Source: Streptacidiphilus sp. ASG 303 | GTDB lineage: Bacteria > Actinomycetota > Actinomycetes > Streptomycetales > Streptomycetaceae | Length of the DNA: 39,891 bases | Direction of reading: 5' to 3' | Assembly: GCF_020991365.1 (NCBI RefSeq) | Contig: NZ_JAJLRA010000040.1 | Coordinates: 1 to 39,891 of the forward strand | In this document: piece by piece, positions 8,012 to 17,106 of the stretch | How the letters are laid out: the number at the start of each line of letters is the position of its first letter | How positions within the stretch are numbered: position 1 is the stretch's first letter | Program-made: the position numbers and the translations under genes | The notes under the pieces: generated by a model | Seen by the model: the letters and a program-made list of their open reading frames with translations, nothing else | Database searches by the model: none | Told to the model about the DNA's origin: nothing

Positions 8012-8710
8012 TCAGACGGTGCAGGACCCGTCGGCGCAGGCGTCGTCCCCCGCGCCCTCCGCCGCTCCGCCGGGGGCGGCGGTCTGCGCCGCGACCTGCT
8101 CCAGGACCTGGAGGAAGGTGGAGGCCTCCTGGGCCCCCTGGACGGCCCAGCGGCCCTCGAAGACGAAGGTGGGGACGGCGGTGACGCCCATCAGCTGCGC
8201 CTCGGCGATCTGCTCCCGCACCTCGGCGGCGCCCTCGTCGGAGGCGAGGTAGGCGGCGACGCGCTCCTCGTCCATGCCGGCCGCGGCGGCGAGCCGGGTG
8301 AGCCGGTCGCGGTCGCCGACGTTGCCGCCGTCGACGAAGTAGTCGTGGAGCAGGGCGTTCTTGAGGCGGGCCTGCACGGCGGCGCCGTACTCGGTCTCGG
8401 CGAGGTGGAGCAGGCGGTGTCCGAGGAGGGTGTTGACGGACTGGGCGGACGCGAAGTCGAAGGCGATGCCCTCCTGGCGCCCGACCTCGGCGAGGCGGGC
8501 GTTCATCTCCGTGATCCGGTCGCCGAACTTGCGGCGCAGCACGGGCTCCAGGGGCTCGGCCTCGGTGGGCGCGTCGGGGGCGAGCTGGTACGGCCGGTAG
8601 ACCACCTCGACGCTGTCGGCGCCCGGGTAGGCGGCGAGGGCGCGCTCGAAGCGCCGCTTGCCGACGTAGCACCAGGGGCAGGCGATGTCGGAGTAGATCT
8701 CGACCTTCAT
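8012..8710 (-). CDS. FrnE-like DsbA-family oxidoreductase
   Basis: A 232-residue thioredoxin-fold protein with the active-site motif CPWC at residues 11-14, directly after the first beta strand (MKVEIYSDIACPWC), and the cis-proline region GVTAVPTF near 193-200. Members form, isomerise or reduce disulfides, and FrnE is linked to polyketide biosynthesis and oxidative-stress tolerance. There is no signal peptide, so it acts in the cytoplasm. The C-terminus ends in a Cys-containing tail (ACADGSC) that Streptomyces members often have and that might bind metal. ATG 8710 is unambiguous because the motif lies 10 residues in. It stands alone between two terminators, downstream of tRNA-Gly. The physiological substrate is unknown. 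Confidence 0.9.
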   Translation of the reverse strand: MKVEIYSDIACPWCYVGKRRFERALAAYPGADSVEVVYRPYQLAPDAPTEAEPLEPVLRRKFGDRITEMNARLAEVGRQEGIAFDFASAQSVNTLLGHRLLHLAETEYGAAVQARLKNALLHDYFVDGGNVGDRDRLTRLAAAAGMDEERVAAYLASDEGAAEVREQIAEAQLMGVTAVPTFVFEGRWAVQGAQEASTFLQVLEQVAAQTAAPGGAAEGAGDDACADGSCTV

Positions 8711-8809
8711 GGGGTGTTCCGTCCTCGGGTTGCGTCCTCGTACGGGCGGGGTGAACGTCCGGAGGGGCCTGCGGAATTCCCGGGGGCGGGCCGTGACGGG
8801 GGGAACGAC

Positions 8810-8843
8810 GAGGGCCCCGGCGCCTTCCGGCGCCGGGGCCCTC
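8810..8843 (-). terminator. Terminator of tRNA-Gly
   Basis: A 15-bp perfect GC-rich stem (8810-8824 with 8829-8843) and a 4-base loop. It begins 10 bases after the tRNA 3' end and is followed on the minus strand by GTCGTTCC. It separates the tRNA from the DsbA gene. Confidence 0.8.
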
Positions 8844-8853
8844 CTCTGTGCGG

Positions 8854-8926
8854 AGCGGACGGCAGGGCTCGAACCTACGACCTAAACCCTGGAGGGGTTT
8901 CGCTCTACCAACTGAGCTACATCCGC
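8854..8926 (-). tRNA. tRNA-Gly (anticodon TCC)
   Basis: The 73-base cloverleaf folds completely. The acceptor GCGGATG pairs with CGTCCGC (one G-U). The D arm is GCTC/GAGC. The anticodon stem AAACC/GGTTT holds the loop CCTCCAG. The variable loop is AGGTC, and the T arm GTAGG/CCTGC (one G-U) has the loop TTCGAGC. The anticodon is TCC (Gly, codons GGA/GGG). The body resembles Streptomyces tRNA-Gly(GCC). The discriminator is T and only CC of the CCA tail is encoded. Position 33 is C, not the near-universal U. Confidence 0.92.
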
Positions 8927-8966
8927 GCGTTCACCCGGAGGAACCTTTCTCCTGGCGACGTGTGGA

Positions 8967-8994
8967 ACTCTACCGGATTCCGGCGGGAGATCAA
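8967..8994 (-). promoter_or_regulatory. Promoter of tRNA-Gly
   Basis: Minus strand TTGATC (8989-8994), 16-bp spacer, TAGAGT (8967-8972), giving a leader of about 35 bases before the tRNA. The -35 overlaps the stop codon of the upstream universal stress gene. Confidence 0.65.
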
Positions 8995-9578
8995 ACTCGT
9001 CCCTCGACGGCGGAGTTGGCCGGTCGGGCGGCCGGTGCGGACCCGGCGGCCGGGGCGGGGACGACGAGGACCGGGCAGGCCGCGTGGTGGACGGCGGCCG
9101 TGCTGACCGAGCCGAGCAGCAGCCGGGCGAAGCCCCCGTTGCCCCGGGCGCCCACGACCAGGGTGTGGTGGCGGGCGCTGCAGTCGAGCACGGTGGCGAT
9201 GGCGTCGCCCGGGACGACGTGCAGGGAGACGCGCCCGGCGAAGGGGCGGGGGCGGGCGTCCTGGACGGCGAGGACGCTGCGCCGCAGGCCGTCCCGCGCG
9301 GAGTGCAGGAGCCGGGCCACGCCGTCACGGACGATCTCGGCCATGCCCAGGGTGTAGCCGCCGGGGGAGGGGTCGACCACCGAGAGGACGTACAGGGGCA
9401 GGCCGAGCAGCTCGGCCTCCGTCATCGCCCGGTCCAGGGCCCACAGGGAGCCGTTGGAGCAGTCGACCGCGGCCAGGACGCCGGGGGCGAGGGGCGGGCC
9501 GGGCGGGATCTCGGAGACGGGCAGGTCGGCGGCGTCCGCATGGGGCGGCAGGCGGGCCGGTTCGTGGGGGGCGGGCAT
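8991..9578 (-). CDS. Universal stress protein, single UspA domain
   Basis: A 195-residue protein with one Usp domain (about 33-175). The ATP-binding signature G-x2-G-x9-G-S is intact at about 143-157 (GARGNGGFARLLLGS), so it belongs to the ATP-binding class. A disordered Pro-rich N-terminus (about 30 residues) and an Ala/Pro-rich tail flank the domain. It probably acts as a cytoplasmic stress or dormancy factor. ATG 9578 has a clear ribosome site (GAAGGA, 6 bases away). It is followed immediately by the tRNA-Gly promoter. Confidence 0.88.
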   Translation of the reverse strand: MPAPHEPARLPPHADAADLPVSEIPPGPPLAPGVLAAVDCSNGSLWALDRAMTEAELLGLPLYVLSVVDPSPGGYTLGMAEIVRDGVARLLHSARDGLRRSVLAVQDARPRPFAGRVSLHVVPGDAIATVLDCSARHHTLVVGARGNGGFARLLLGSVSTAAVHHAACPVLVVPAPAAGSAPAARPANSAVEGRV

Positions 9579-9750
9579 GGCGGTCCTTCGCGGGAGCGGG
9601 GCCCTCGGCGGCTCTTCCCGGGGGCGGCGGCCCCTCGCGGGGGTGGTCGGAACCGCCGCCTCCCATGTAACCCCGGCCGTGCGGACCCGGCCAGGCAACT
9701 CCGGCGGACGGCCGGAGGGGGCGGCCGGGGAGGACGGTCCAGGCGGACGG

Positions 9751-9774
9751 CCCGGCCGCGCCGCGGCGGCCGGG
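9751..9774 (-). terminator. Possible terminator after the Asn-synthetase-like gene
   Basis: A 9-bp perfect stem (9751-9759 with 9766-9774) and a 6-base loop in the 272-bp gap upstream of the universal stress gene. The gap is extremely GC-rich, so chance hairpins are likely. Confidence 0.35.
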
Positions 9775-9792
9775 GCCCGGCTGGGCAGCGCG

Positions 9793-9844
9793 GGGCAGGG
9801 CGGGGCGGCCGGGCGGGGCGGCCGGGCAGGGCGGGGCGGCCGGG
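9793..9844. repeat. Imperfect G/C-rich tandem repeat
   Basis: A 21-bp unit (GGGCAGGGCGGGGCGGCCGG plus one G) occurs exactly at 9793-9813 and 9824-9844, with a partial copy between. It runs up to the stop of the Asn-synthetase-like gene at 9851. Confidence 0.6.
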
Positions 9845-9850
9845 ACCGGG

Positions 9851-12136
9851 TCAGCCCGGGTGGGCGGCGAGGGCCCGGCGCTCCGCGACGGGCATGCCGG
9901 TCCAGCAGGAGCCGTTGCGGCGGGCGGTGTACCGCCGCAGCCAGAGCTCGGTGGCCACCAGCTCGGCCAGGCCGTCGAGCGGGACGGCGGCGGCACCGTC
10001 GGCGGCGCGGGCGACGGCCCGCTGGACGGCGGGCAGGTCGATCAGGCCGAGTTCCGCCAGGAGGGGGGCGCGGAAGAGCTCCTCCAGCCCGTCCGCGGCG
10101 TGCCGGAGACCGGACCGGGCGGCCGAGGCCCGGTCGGGGCGCGGCCCCGCGCCCCAGTCGGCGGGCAGTCCGGCGACGCCCGCACCCGCGAGCACGGCGC
10201 GCAGCAGGGTGTGGCGGGCGCCGGGCTGCACCCGCAGGCCGTCCGGGACCAGCCGGCAGGCCCGGACCACCTGGTTGTCGAGGAACGGCGCGTGCAGGCG
10301 CTGGCCGTACTGCTCGGCGGCCTGGGCGAGGACGCGGTACGCGGCGGCGTGGCGGTGCAGGGCGAGTCGGGCCCGGCGTTCGCCGGGCCGCTCGGACGGG
10401 GCGGGGCGGCGCGCGGCGAGCCGCAGGCGCACCGCGACGCCGGAGAGCACGGAGTCGGAGAGCCAGCGGGCGGCGGGACCGGGGGCGCACCAGGTCAGGG
10501 CGGCCGCGGAGGCGCTGCCGGGGCTGGTGGCGGCGGCGGGTCCGTGGCGGGAGAGGAGGAGGACCGCGGCGTCCTCCAGCGCCTCCGCGTACGGGGCCCG
10601 GGCGAGGCGGCGGGCGGCGCGGAGGACGGAGACGGGGGTGCCGAGCGCGCCGGCGAGGGGGCCCTCGGCGGCGCTGTCGGCCCGGGCGAGGGCGGCGACC
10701 GGCCGGACCAGGTCGCGGCGGCGGCGGTCGCGCACCAGGTCGGCGAGGCGGGCGGGGTGGCCGTCCAGGGCCTGCCGGGCGCCGTAGCCGGTGAGGTGGT
10801 CGGCGCCGCCGGCGGCGAGCCGGGCGCGCAGCGCGGCGACGTCGACCAGGGCGGGGCCCGGCTCGTCGGTGAGGGGACCGGCGAGCGGGTCGCCGGCGAG
10901 GTCGGCGTAGGGCAGGGCGTCGGCGCCGGCGGGGACGACGGTGTGGTGCAGGCACGGCACCGCACCGGCGAGGCTGCGGGCGCGGTCCAGGGCCGGGGCG
11001 GGCGCGGGCCCGGGGGCGTCCGGCGCGCCGGCGGGGGGCTGAGCGGGGGGTTCCGCGAAGGTGACGGCGGTCAGGGGGACGGAGGAGGCGTCCGGGGCCG
11101 GGGCGCCGTCCGGGGCGGTCCGCGGGCGGGCCCACGACCCCCGGACCGCTCCGCTGCGGGGCCCGTCGTCCGCCGGGGACCCGCCGCCCCCGGGGGCCGG
11201 CGCGGCCGGCCGGGCCGCCGGCGTGGCGGCGGCGAGCAGGGCCAGGGTGGTGGAGGCGGTGCCGCCGGAGAGGTCCGCGCCGATCCGGGCCCGCCCCGGG
11301 GCGCCGCCCGGCGGCGGGGGCTGCGTGCGGATCCGGCAGCGGACGGCCTCCAGGAGCGAGCGGGTGAGCTCGCGGACCGCGGGCGCCTCGGCGAGCCGGA
11401 CCGGTCCGCCCGCGGTCGGGGCGGCCTCCTCGTACGGGGCGGTCTGGGCGCGGCCCGACCGGACGGAGAGCGAGTGGCCGGGCGGCACCCGGTGGACGCC
11501 CAGGTAGGGGGTGGTGGTGCCGACGGCCTCGGGCGCCTCGGGGCAGGCCAGCCGGGCGGCGAGGTGGGCGGCGTCCACACCGGCGCCGACCAGGTCGGCG
11601 AGCGGCAGGGCGGCGGTCGCGTAGGCGGTGCCGCCGCACCACGGCGTGTGGAAGACGGGCAGGACCCCGGCGAGGTCGGTGAGCAGGACGGTCCGGGTGC
11701 CGAGCTGCAGGACGGCGGTGTAGCTGCCGGGCCAGGCCGTCAGGTGGCGCAGGGCGCCGCCGCGGGCGGCGGCGAGCCCGGAGCGGAGCTCGGCGTCGGT
11801 GGCGCCGCACCGGCCGACGACCGCCAGCCGGGCGGTGGGGGCGGTCCGGCGCGACCGGGGCACCTGCGGGTGCGGTGCGGGGTCCGGGGAGGCGGCGTCG
11901 GGGTCCTGGGGGATCGCGGGGAATCCGGTGGCGGACTCGGCGGCCGCGCCGGGCCGCAGGGTGACCAGCCGCACCTCGTCCGGGCGCCAGTCCCCGACCG
12001 CCCACAGCGGGTCGGGCCCGGGCCAGAGCAGGCGGGCGGCGATGGGGCGCACCGTGCGGAGGGGGTCGGCCCCGGGCTCGCGGGACGGCGCCCCGGCCCC
12101 GGGCGCACCACCGCTCCAGCCCGCCAACCACCGCAT
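9851..12136 (-). CDS. Asparagine-synthetase / lasso-cyclase-like protein
   Basis: A 761-residue protein with the two-part layout of AsnB-like enzymes. The N-terminal Ntn-like part (about 1-240; HLTAWPGSYTAVL, YLGVHRVPPGHSL) begins MRW and lacks the Cys2 nucleophile needed for glutaminase activity. The synthetase part has a PP-loop motif at 288-296 (ADLSGGTAST). The usual SGGLDS aspartate is Ala here, which may weaken AMP-forming chemistry. GGADHLTGYGA and LHAPFLDNQVV match conserved synthetase/cyclase motifs. Lasso-peptide cyclases have the same layout, but no precursor or B-protein gene is nearby. A Gly/Pro/Ala-rich insert lies at about 306-380. ATG 12136 has an excellent ribosome site (GGAGG, 6 bases away). 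Substrate unknown; a conserved non-lasso role is possible. Confidence 0.8.
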   Translation of the reverse strand: MRWLAGWSGGAPGAGAPSREPGADPLRTVRPIAARLLWPGPDPLWAVGDWRPDEVRLVTLRPGAAAESATGFPAIPQDPDAASPDPAPHPQVPRSRRTAPTARLAVVGRCGATDAELRSGLAAARGGALRHLTAWPGSYTAVLQLGTRTVLLTDLAGVLPVFHTPWCGGTAYATAALPLADLVGAGVDAAHLAARLACPEAPEAVGTTTPYLGVHRVPPGHSLSVRSGRAQTAPYEEAAPTAGGPVRLAEAPAVRELTRSLLEAVRCRIRTQPPPPGGAPGRARIGADLSGGTASTTLALLAAATPAARPAAPAPGGGGSPADDGPRSGAVRGSWARPRTAPDGAPAPDASSVPLTAVTFAEPPAQPPAGAPDAPGPAPAPALDRARSLAGAVPCLHHTVVPAGADALPYADLAGDPLAGPLTDEPGPALVDVAALRARLAAGGADHLTGYGARQALDGHPARLADLVRDRRRRDLVRPVAALARADSAAEGPLAGALGTPVSVLRAARRLARAPYAEALEDAAVLLLSRHGPAAATSPGSASAAALTWCAPGPAARWLSDSVLSGVAVRLRLAARRPAPSERPGERRARLALHRHAAAYRVLAQAAEQYGQRLHAPFLDNQVVRACRLVPDGLRVQPGARHTLLRAVLAGAGVAGLPADWGAGPRPDRASAARSGLRHAADGLEELFRAPLLAELGLIDLPAVQRAVARAADGAAAVPLDGLAELVATELWLRRYTARRNGSCWTGMPVAERRALAAHPG

Positions 12137-12245
12137 CGCGCCTCCACGGGACCCGGGTTCCCCGTCGGGCACAATCGTGCCACCAGTCCCCGCGGAGTTC
12201 TGCGGTGTCGGCACGGGTGATGTGAGGACGTGCGCTCCGCATACG

Positions 12246-12260
12246 GTGACGTTCCGTCAC
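12246..12260. promoter_or_regulatory. BldD-box-like palindrome
   Basis: GTGACGTTCCGTCAC fits both GTnAC half-sites of the BldD consensus as I remember it (GTnACnC[A/T]GnGTnAC) but not the central C and G. It lies 110 bp before the Asn-synthetase-like gene and about 550 bp before the NsdA-like gene. Confidence 0.35.
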
Positions 12261-12737
12261 AGAACGGGCGCGATGGTCTTCGCGGAACCGGCCCGGGCCT
12301 CCCCCTCCCCGGCCCGGACCGGCCGCTCGCGGGGGGACGGCCCGGAAAAGCACAGCCCGGGAGGGCGTCCGCACGCCCCCCCGAGCCGGTCCGCCGCCCG
12401 CGGGGAATGAGGCGGCGGCGTCCCCCGGCCCACCGGGTCCTCGGACGGCGGGCCGACCCACACCGTCCAGGGAAGCGCCGCCCCACCGGCCCGCACAGGT
12501 CGCACGGGCGGGCGCACGCCTGCACGGCACCGGAGCACGCAGACGCACCGCCGCACCCGCCGCACCGTCGGCACCACCGGGCCGTTCCGCGACTGCCGGA
12601 CCCCGCCCGGCCGCCGCGGAACGGCCCGCGAACGGCGAGGCGATCGGAAACGGTCGGCAACCACGGGCGGGCGCACGCCCGCACAACCGGCAAGCGGCCG
12701 GAAAAGCGCGCAATCTCGCCATCCGGAACACCGCCTC

Positions 12738-12766
12738 TTAACCGTCGGGATGCACCGAACTACTCT
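12738..12766 (+). promoter_or_regulatory. Candidate promoter of the NsdA-like gene
   Basis: TTAACC, 17-bp spacer, TACTCT (-10 at 12761-12766). The predicted transcript start near 12773 lies after the most upstream possible start (GTG 12769), so it favours a downstream start. Confidence 0.4.
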
Positions 12767-12813
12767 GGGTGTGCCAAGGCTGTCGGAACGCCAGCGCCGA
12801 GGGGGTGGCAGGG

Positions 12814-14286
12814 TTGACGACCAGCAGCCCGCGGGGGCCGAACGAGAAGCTGGGTTCACTGCTGTCCCTGGCCGGGATCAGCAACGCCGGGCTGGCGCGG
12901 CGCGTCAACGACCTGGGCGCGCAGCGCGGCCTGACGCTGCGCTACGACAAGACGTCGGTGGCCCGGTGGGTCACCAAGGGCATGGTGCCGCAGGGCCCGG
13001 TGCCGCACCTGATCGCGAGCGCCATCGGCGGCAAGCTGGGCCGCCCGGTGCCGCTGGAGGAGATCGGGCTGGGCGACACCGATCCGGCGCCGGAGGTGGG
13101 CCTGGCCTTCCCGCGGGAGGTGCCGGAGGCGGTGCGGACCGCCACCGACCTGTGGAGGGTGGACCTGGAGAACCGGCGGGCGCCGGGCGGAAGCCGCTGG
13201 AGCGACAGCCTCGCGGGGACGTTCTCGGTGACCGCGTACGCGATGCCGGTGTCGCGGTGGCTGATCACGCCCGCCGACGGCTCGGTGGCGCGGGAGGAGC
13301 CGTCGGCGGTCCCCGGCCACGGCGGGGTCCTGCTGCCGGACACGGCGTCGCCGGCGGAGCTGTCGTCGTACCGGGTGGGCCACGCGGACGCGGCGAAGCT
13401 GCGGGAGGCGGCGCAGGAGGCGCGCCGCTGGGACTCCAAGTACGGCGGCGGCGACTGGCGCTCGTCGATGGTGCCGGGCTGCCTGCGGATGGAGGCGGCG
13501 CCGCTGCTGCTGGCGTCGTACAGCGACGACGTGGGCCGGGCGCTGTTCGGGGCGACGGCGGAGCTGACCCGGCTGGCGGGCTGGATGGCGTTCGACACGG
13601 GCCAGCACGAGGCGGCGCAGCGGTACTACATCCAGGCGCTGCGCCTGGCCCGGGCGGCGGCCGATGTGCCGCTGGGCGGGTACGTGCTGGCGTCGATGAG
13701 CCTGCAGGCGACGTACCGGGGGTTCGCGGACGAGGGCGTGGACCTGGCGCAGGCCGCGCTGGAGCGCAACCGGGGGCTGGCGACGGCCCGGACGATGAGC
13801 TTCTTCCACCTGGTGGAGGCGCGGGCGCACGCCCGGGCGGGGAGCGCGGGGGCGTGCTCGGCGGCGCTGTCGGCGGCGGAGTCCTGGCTGGAGCGCTCCC
13901 GCGCGGGCGACGCGGACCCGGCGTGGATCGACTTCTACTCGTACGACCGACTGGCGGCGGACGCGGCGGAGTGCTTCCGCGACCTGGGGGTCCCGGCGAA
14001 GGTGCGGCAGTTCACGCGGGAGGCGCTGGCGCGTCCGACGGAGGGGTTCGTGCGGTCGCACGGGCTGCGGCTGGTGGTGTCGGCGATGGCGGAGGTGCAG
14101 GCCGGCGAGCTGGACGCGGCGGTGGCCGCGGGGGCGCGGGCGGTGGACGTGGCGGGGCGGATCTCGTCGCAGCGGACGCGGGAGTACGTGCTGGAGATGC
14201 TGCGGCGGCTGGAGCCGTTCCGGGGGGAGCGGGCGGTGCGGGAGCTGGAGGAGCGCGCGAAGCTGGTCCTGGCGGCGTCCGCCTAG
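12814..14286 (+). CDS. NsdA-like sporulation/antibiotic regulator (TPR)
   Basis: About 490 residues. The N-terminal domain (about 8-95; [20 protein letters not shown], then [18 protein letters not shown]) looks like a divergent helix-turn-helix. The rest is alpha-helical with TPR-like repeats (from about 225 on, including [20 protein letters not shown]). It strongly resembles Streptomyces NsdA, a negative regulator of sporulation and antibiotic production, and its paralogue called sporulation-associated protein, which I recall as SCO4114 in this chromosomal region. The start is uncertain. TTG 12814 has GAGGGGG upstream and fits the candidate promoter; GTG 12805 and GTG 12769 are alternatives in the same frame. 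A BldD-like box upstream would fit developmental control. Confidence 0.8.
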   Translation: MTTSSPRGPNEKLGSLLSLAGISNAGLARRVNDLGAQRGLTLRYDKTSVARWVTKGMVPQGPVPHLIASAIGGKLGRPVPLEEIGLGDTDPAPEVGLAFPREVPEAVRTATDLWRVDLENRRAPGGSRWSDSLAGTFSVTAYAMPVSRWLITPADGSVAREEPSAVPGHGGVLLPDTASPAELSSYRVGHADAAKLREAAQEARRWDSKYGGGDWRSSMVPGCLRMEAAPLLLASYSDDVGRALFGATAELTRLAGWMAFDTGQHEAAQRYYIQALRLARAAADVPLGGYVLASMSLQATYRGFADEGVDLAQAALERNRGLATARTMSFFHLVEARAHARAGSAGACSAALSAAESWLERSRAGDADPAWIDFYSYDRLAADAAECFRDLGVPAKVRQFTREALARPTEGFVRSHGLRLVVSAMAEVQAGELDAAVAAGARAVDVAGRISSQRTREYVLEMLRRLEPFRGERAVRELEERAKLVLAASA

Positions 14287-14390
14287 CGCCCGGGGGCGCA
14301 GGGGGGGCGGGCCGGCGCGCGGCCTTCACCGGCCTGCCGGCCCGTGGCACGATCGCGGGGACTTCGGCGGCCGAACGGGGAGAACGCCTG

Positions 14391-15641
14391 GTGGGGTACG
14401 ACTTCGACGTGCTGGTGGTGGGCGGCGGGATCGTCGGCCTGTCGACGGCGTACGCGCTGGTGCGGGAGCGGCCGGGCGTCTCGGTGGGGGTGCTGGAGAA
14501 GGAGGACTTCCTGGCGTCGCACCAGACGGGCCGCAACAGCGGGGTGATCCACAGCGGCGTCTACTACCGCCCGGGGTCGTTCAAGGCGCGGTTCGCGGTG
14601 GGCGGCGCGGCGGAGATGGTGGAGTTCTGCCGGGAGCACGGCATCGCCCACGAGGTGACGGGGAAGCTGATCGTGGCCGTGGACCGGGAGGAGCTGCCGC
14701 GGCTGCACGCCCTGGCGCGGCGCGGACGCGAGAACGGCATTCCCGTGCGGGAGCTGGACCGGGCCGGGATAGCGGAGCACGAGCCCCACGTCGCGGGGGT
14801 GGCGGGCCTGCACGTGGGCACCACCGGGATCTGCGACTTCCCGGCGGTCGCCCGGCGCCTCGGCGCCTTGGCGGAGGCCGCCGGGGCGCGGCTGCGGCCG
14901 GCCGAGGAGGTGCTGCGGGTGGACCACCGGCCGGACGGGGTGGTGGTGGGCACGCGGCGCGCGGAGCTGCGGGCGGGGGTGCTGGTCAACTGCGCCGGGC
15001 TGCACAGCGACCGGGTGGCGCGGCTGGCGGGCGACGACCCGGGCGTGCGGATCGTGCCGTTCCGCGGCGAGTACTACGAGCTGGTGCCGGAGCGGCGCGG
15101 CCTGGTGCGGGGGCTGGTGTACCCGGTGCCGGACCCGGCGTTCCCGTTCCTCGGCGTGCACCTGACGCGGGGCGTCCACGGCGACGTGCACGTGGGGCCG
15201 AACGCGGTGCCCGCGCTGGCCCTGGAGGGCTACGACCGGCGGACGGTGCGGCTGCGGGACGTGGCGGCGACGGCGGCGTTCCCGGGCACCTGGCGGATCG
15301 TCGGGCGGCACTGGCGGTACGAGGTCGGGGAGCTGCACCGGTCGCTGTCGAAGCGGGCGTTCACGGCGGCGGTGCGGCGGCTGCTGCCGGAGGTCGCGAC
15401 GGAGGACCTGGTGTCTGCGCCCGCCGGGGTGCGGGCGCAGGCGGTGGCGCGGGACGGCACGCTGCTGGACGACTTCGCCTTCGCCGGCTTCGATCCGGAG
15501 GCGAAGCCGGACACGGCCTCGGGCCGCCCGTCCCGCCTGGTGCACGTCCTGAACGCGCCGTCTCCGGCGGCGACGGCCTCGCTGCCGATCGGCCGGGAGG
15601 TGGCGCGGCGGGCCCTGGCCGCGCTGGACGCGGAGCGCTGA
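14391..15641 (+). CDS. lhgO: L-2-hydroxyglutarate oxidase/dehydrogenase
   Basis: A 416-residue FAD enzyme of the DAO family that oxidises L-2-hydroxyglutarate to 2-oxoglutarate, passing electrons to oxygen or the quinone pool. It has an N-terminal Rossmann motif VVGGGIVGLSTAYAL (residues 7-21). The family signature HQTGRNSGVIHSGVYYRPGS follows at about 44-63. LVNCAGLHSDRVARLAGD (near 200) and the C-terminal PSPAATASLPIG are typical of LhgO/YgaF. GTG 14391 is the start: GGGGAGA lies about 9 bases upstream and the Rossmann fold begins at once. It is 104 bp after the NsdA-like gene on the same strand, so co-transcription is possible. Confidence 0.9.
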   Translation: MGYDFDVLVVGGGIVGLSTAYALVRERPGVSVGVLEKEDFLASHQTGRNSGVIHSGVYYRPGSFKARFAVGGAAEMVEFCREHGIAHEVTGKLIVAVDREELPRLHALARRGRENGIPVRELDRAGIAEHEPHVAGVAGLHVGTTGICDFPAVARRLGALAEAAGARLRPAEEVLRVDHRPDGVVVGTRRAELRAGVLVNCAGLHSDRVARLAGDDPGVRIVPFRGEYYELVPERRGLVRGLVYPVPDPAFPFLGVHLTRGVHGDVHVGPNAVPALALEGYDRRTVRLRDVAATAAFPGTWRIVGRHWRYEVGELHRSLSKRAFTAAVRRLLPEVATEDLVSAPAGVRAQAVARDGTLLDDFAFAGFDPEAKPDTASGRPSRLVHVLNAPSPAATASLPIGREVARRALAALDAER

Positions 15642-15758
15642 CCGCCCCGCCGCCCCATGTGGCGCACGTCACACCCCGGCCCGCGTGAGGTCCCGCCCGC
15701 CGCCGGGTCCGACTCCCCGACGGACACCGCAGGGTGCCCGCAGCGAGGAGGAGGACCC

Positions 15759-16265
15759 ATGTCGGACACGACCGCCACGACCGCCGTCCGCACCGCCGCC
15801 GTCGCGAGGACCGGGGAGGCCGGGGAGGGCCGGGCCCGGGTGCTGACGGGCCGTACCGGCGCCGGGACCGCCCCGGAGGAGCGCGGCCGGACCACCATCG
15901 CGGACAGCGTGGTGGAGAAGATCGCGGGCATGGCCGCCCGCGAGGTCCCCGGCATCCACAGCCTGGGCGCGGGCATGGTGCGGACCCTCGGCGCCGTCCG
16001 GGACCGGGTGCCCGGCGGCCGGGCCAACGTCTCACGGGGCGTGAAGGTCGAGGTCGGCGAGCGCCAGGCGGCCGTGGACATCGACGTCGTCGTCGAGTAC
16101 GGCGTGCCGATCGCGGAGGTCGCCGCGGACGTGCGCAGCAGCGTGATCGCCGCCGTGGAGCGGATGACGGGCCTGGAGGTCGTCGAGGTGAACATCGCCG
16201 TCGACGACGTCCACCTGCCCGACGAGCAGGACGACCTCCCGGAGCCCGAGAGCCGGGTGAAGTGA
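15759..16265 (+). CDS. Asp23/Gls24 family envelope stress protein (1)
   Basis: A 168-residue cytoplasmic protein with a complete Asp23 domain (about 45-155): TTIADSVVEKIAGMAAREVP, the GVKVEVGERQAAVDIDVVVE strand pair, VADVRSSVIAAVERMTGLEV and VNIAVDDVHLP. In Firmicutes, Asp23 polymers attach to the membrane through AmaP and respond to envelope or alkaline stress. ATG 15759 follows GAGGAGGAGG, a strong ribosome site. It is the first gene of a eight-gene cluster that also holds an AmaP-like protein and an ECF sigma factor. Confidence 0.9.
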   Translation: MSDTTATTAVRTAAVARTGEAGEGRARVLTGRTGAGTAPEERGRTTIADSVVEKIAGMAAREVPGIHSLGAGMVRTLGAVRDRVPGGRANVSRGVKVEVGERQAAVDIDVVVEYGVPIAEVAADVRSSVIAAVERMTGLEVVEVNIAVDDVHLPDEQDDLPEPESRVK

Positions 16266-16293
16266 CGGCCCGGGCCTGCGGAGGGGCGTCGCG

Positions 16294-16478
16294 ATGAGCG
16301 GAGCGGTGGTGGGGCTGGCCGCGGGCATGGCCCTGGGGTTCGCGGGGGCGTTCGGCGGCTTCTGGGCGTTCCTGCTGGTGGCCGTGCTCGGCGCGGTGGG
16401 CCTGGTCGCGGGGCGCGTCCTCGACGGCGGCCTCGACGTCCGGGACCTCCGGGACCTCGTGCGACCGCGGGACCGGCG

Positions 16479-16482
<4 letters not shown>
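16294..16482 (+). CDS. Small membrane protein of the Asp23 cluster
   Basis: A 62-residue protein with one long hydrophobic hairpin or two short helices (about 3-43) and a charged C-terminus. In size and position it resembles the small DUF2273-like membrane proteins next to Asp23 genes. It starts 28 bases after the Asp23 stop, and its stop overlaps the next gene's GTG by 4 bases (GTGA), so translation is probably coupled. Confidence 0.75.
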
Positions 16483-16910
<428 letters not shown>

Positions 16911-17106
16911 CGGCGGACGCCGCCCGGGCCGGACAGGCCGGACCGGGCGGACCGGCCGGGCCGGCCCCCGCCCGGAGGACCTCAGCGGGGGCGGCCCCGC
17001 CGCCGGCGCACCGGGCCGCGGCCGGGTCCCGGGAGCGGCCGGGCCGCGCGAGCCGTGAGGACCGCGAGAGCCGTGAGAACCGCCGAAGCCTGGAAGGAGC
17101 GAAGAC

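Larger units (their letters stand above)
12137..12813. other. Divergent intergenic region
   Basis: About 680 bp between two divergent genes with no convincing gene on either strand. It contains the GTGAC/GTCAC palindrome at 12246-12260 and a promoter at 12738-12766. The rest is C-rich filler. Confidence 0.45.

Noticed and set aside
9851-12136. A lasso-peptide biosynthetic cluster
   Set aside because: Only the cyclase-like protein is present; no precursor, RRE or leader peptidase gene was found in the flanking 3 kb, and neighbours are core genes.
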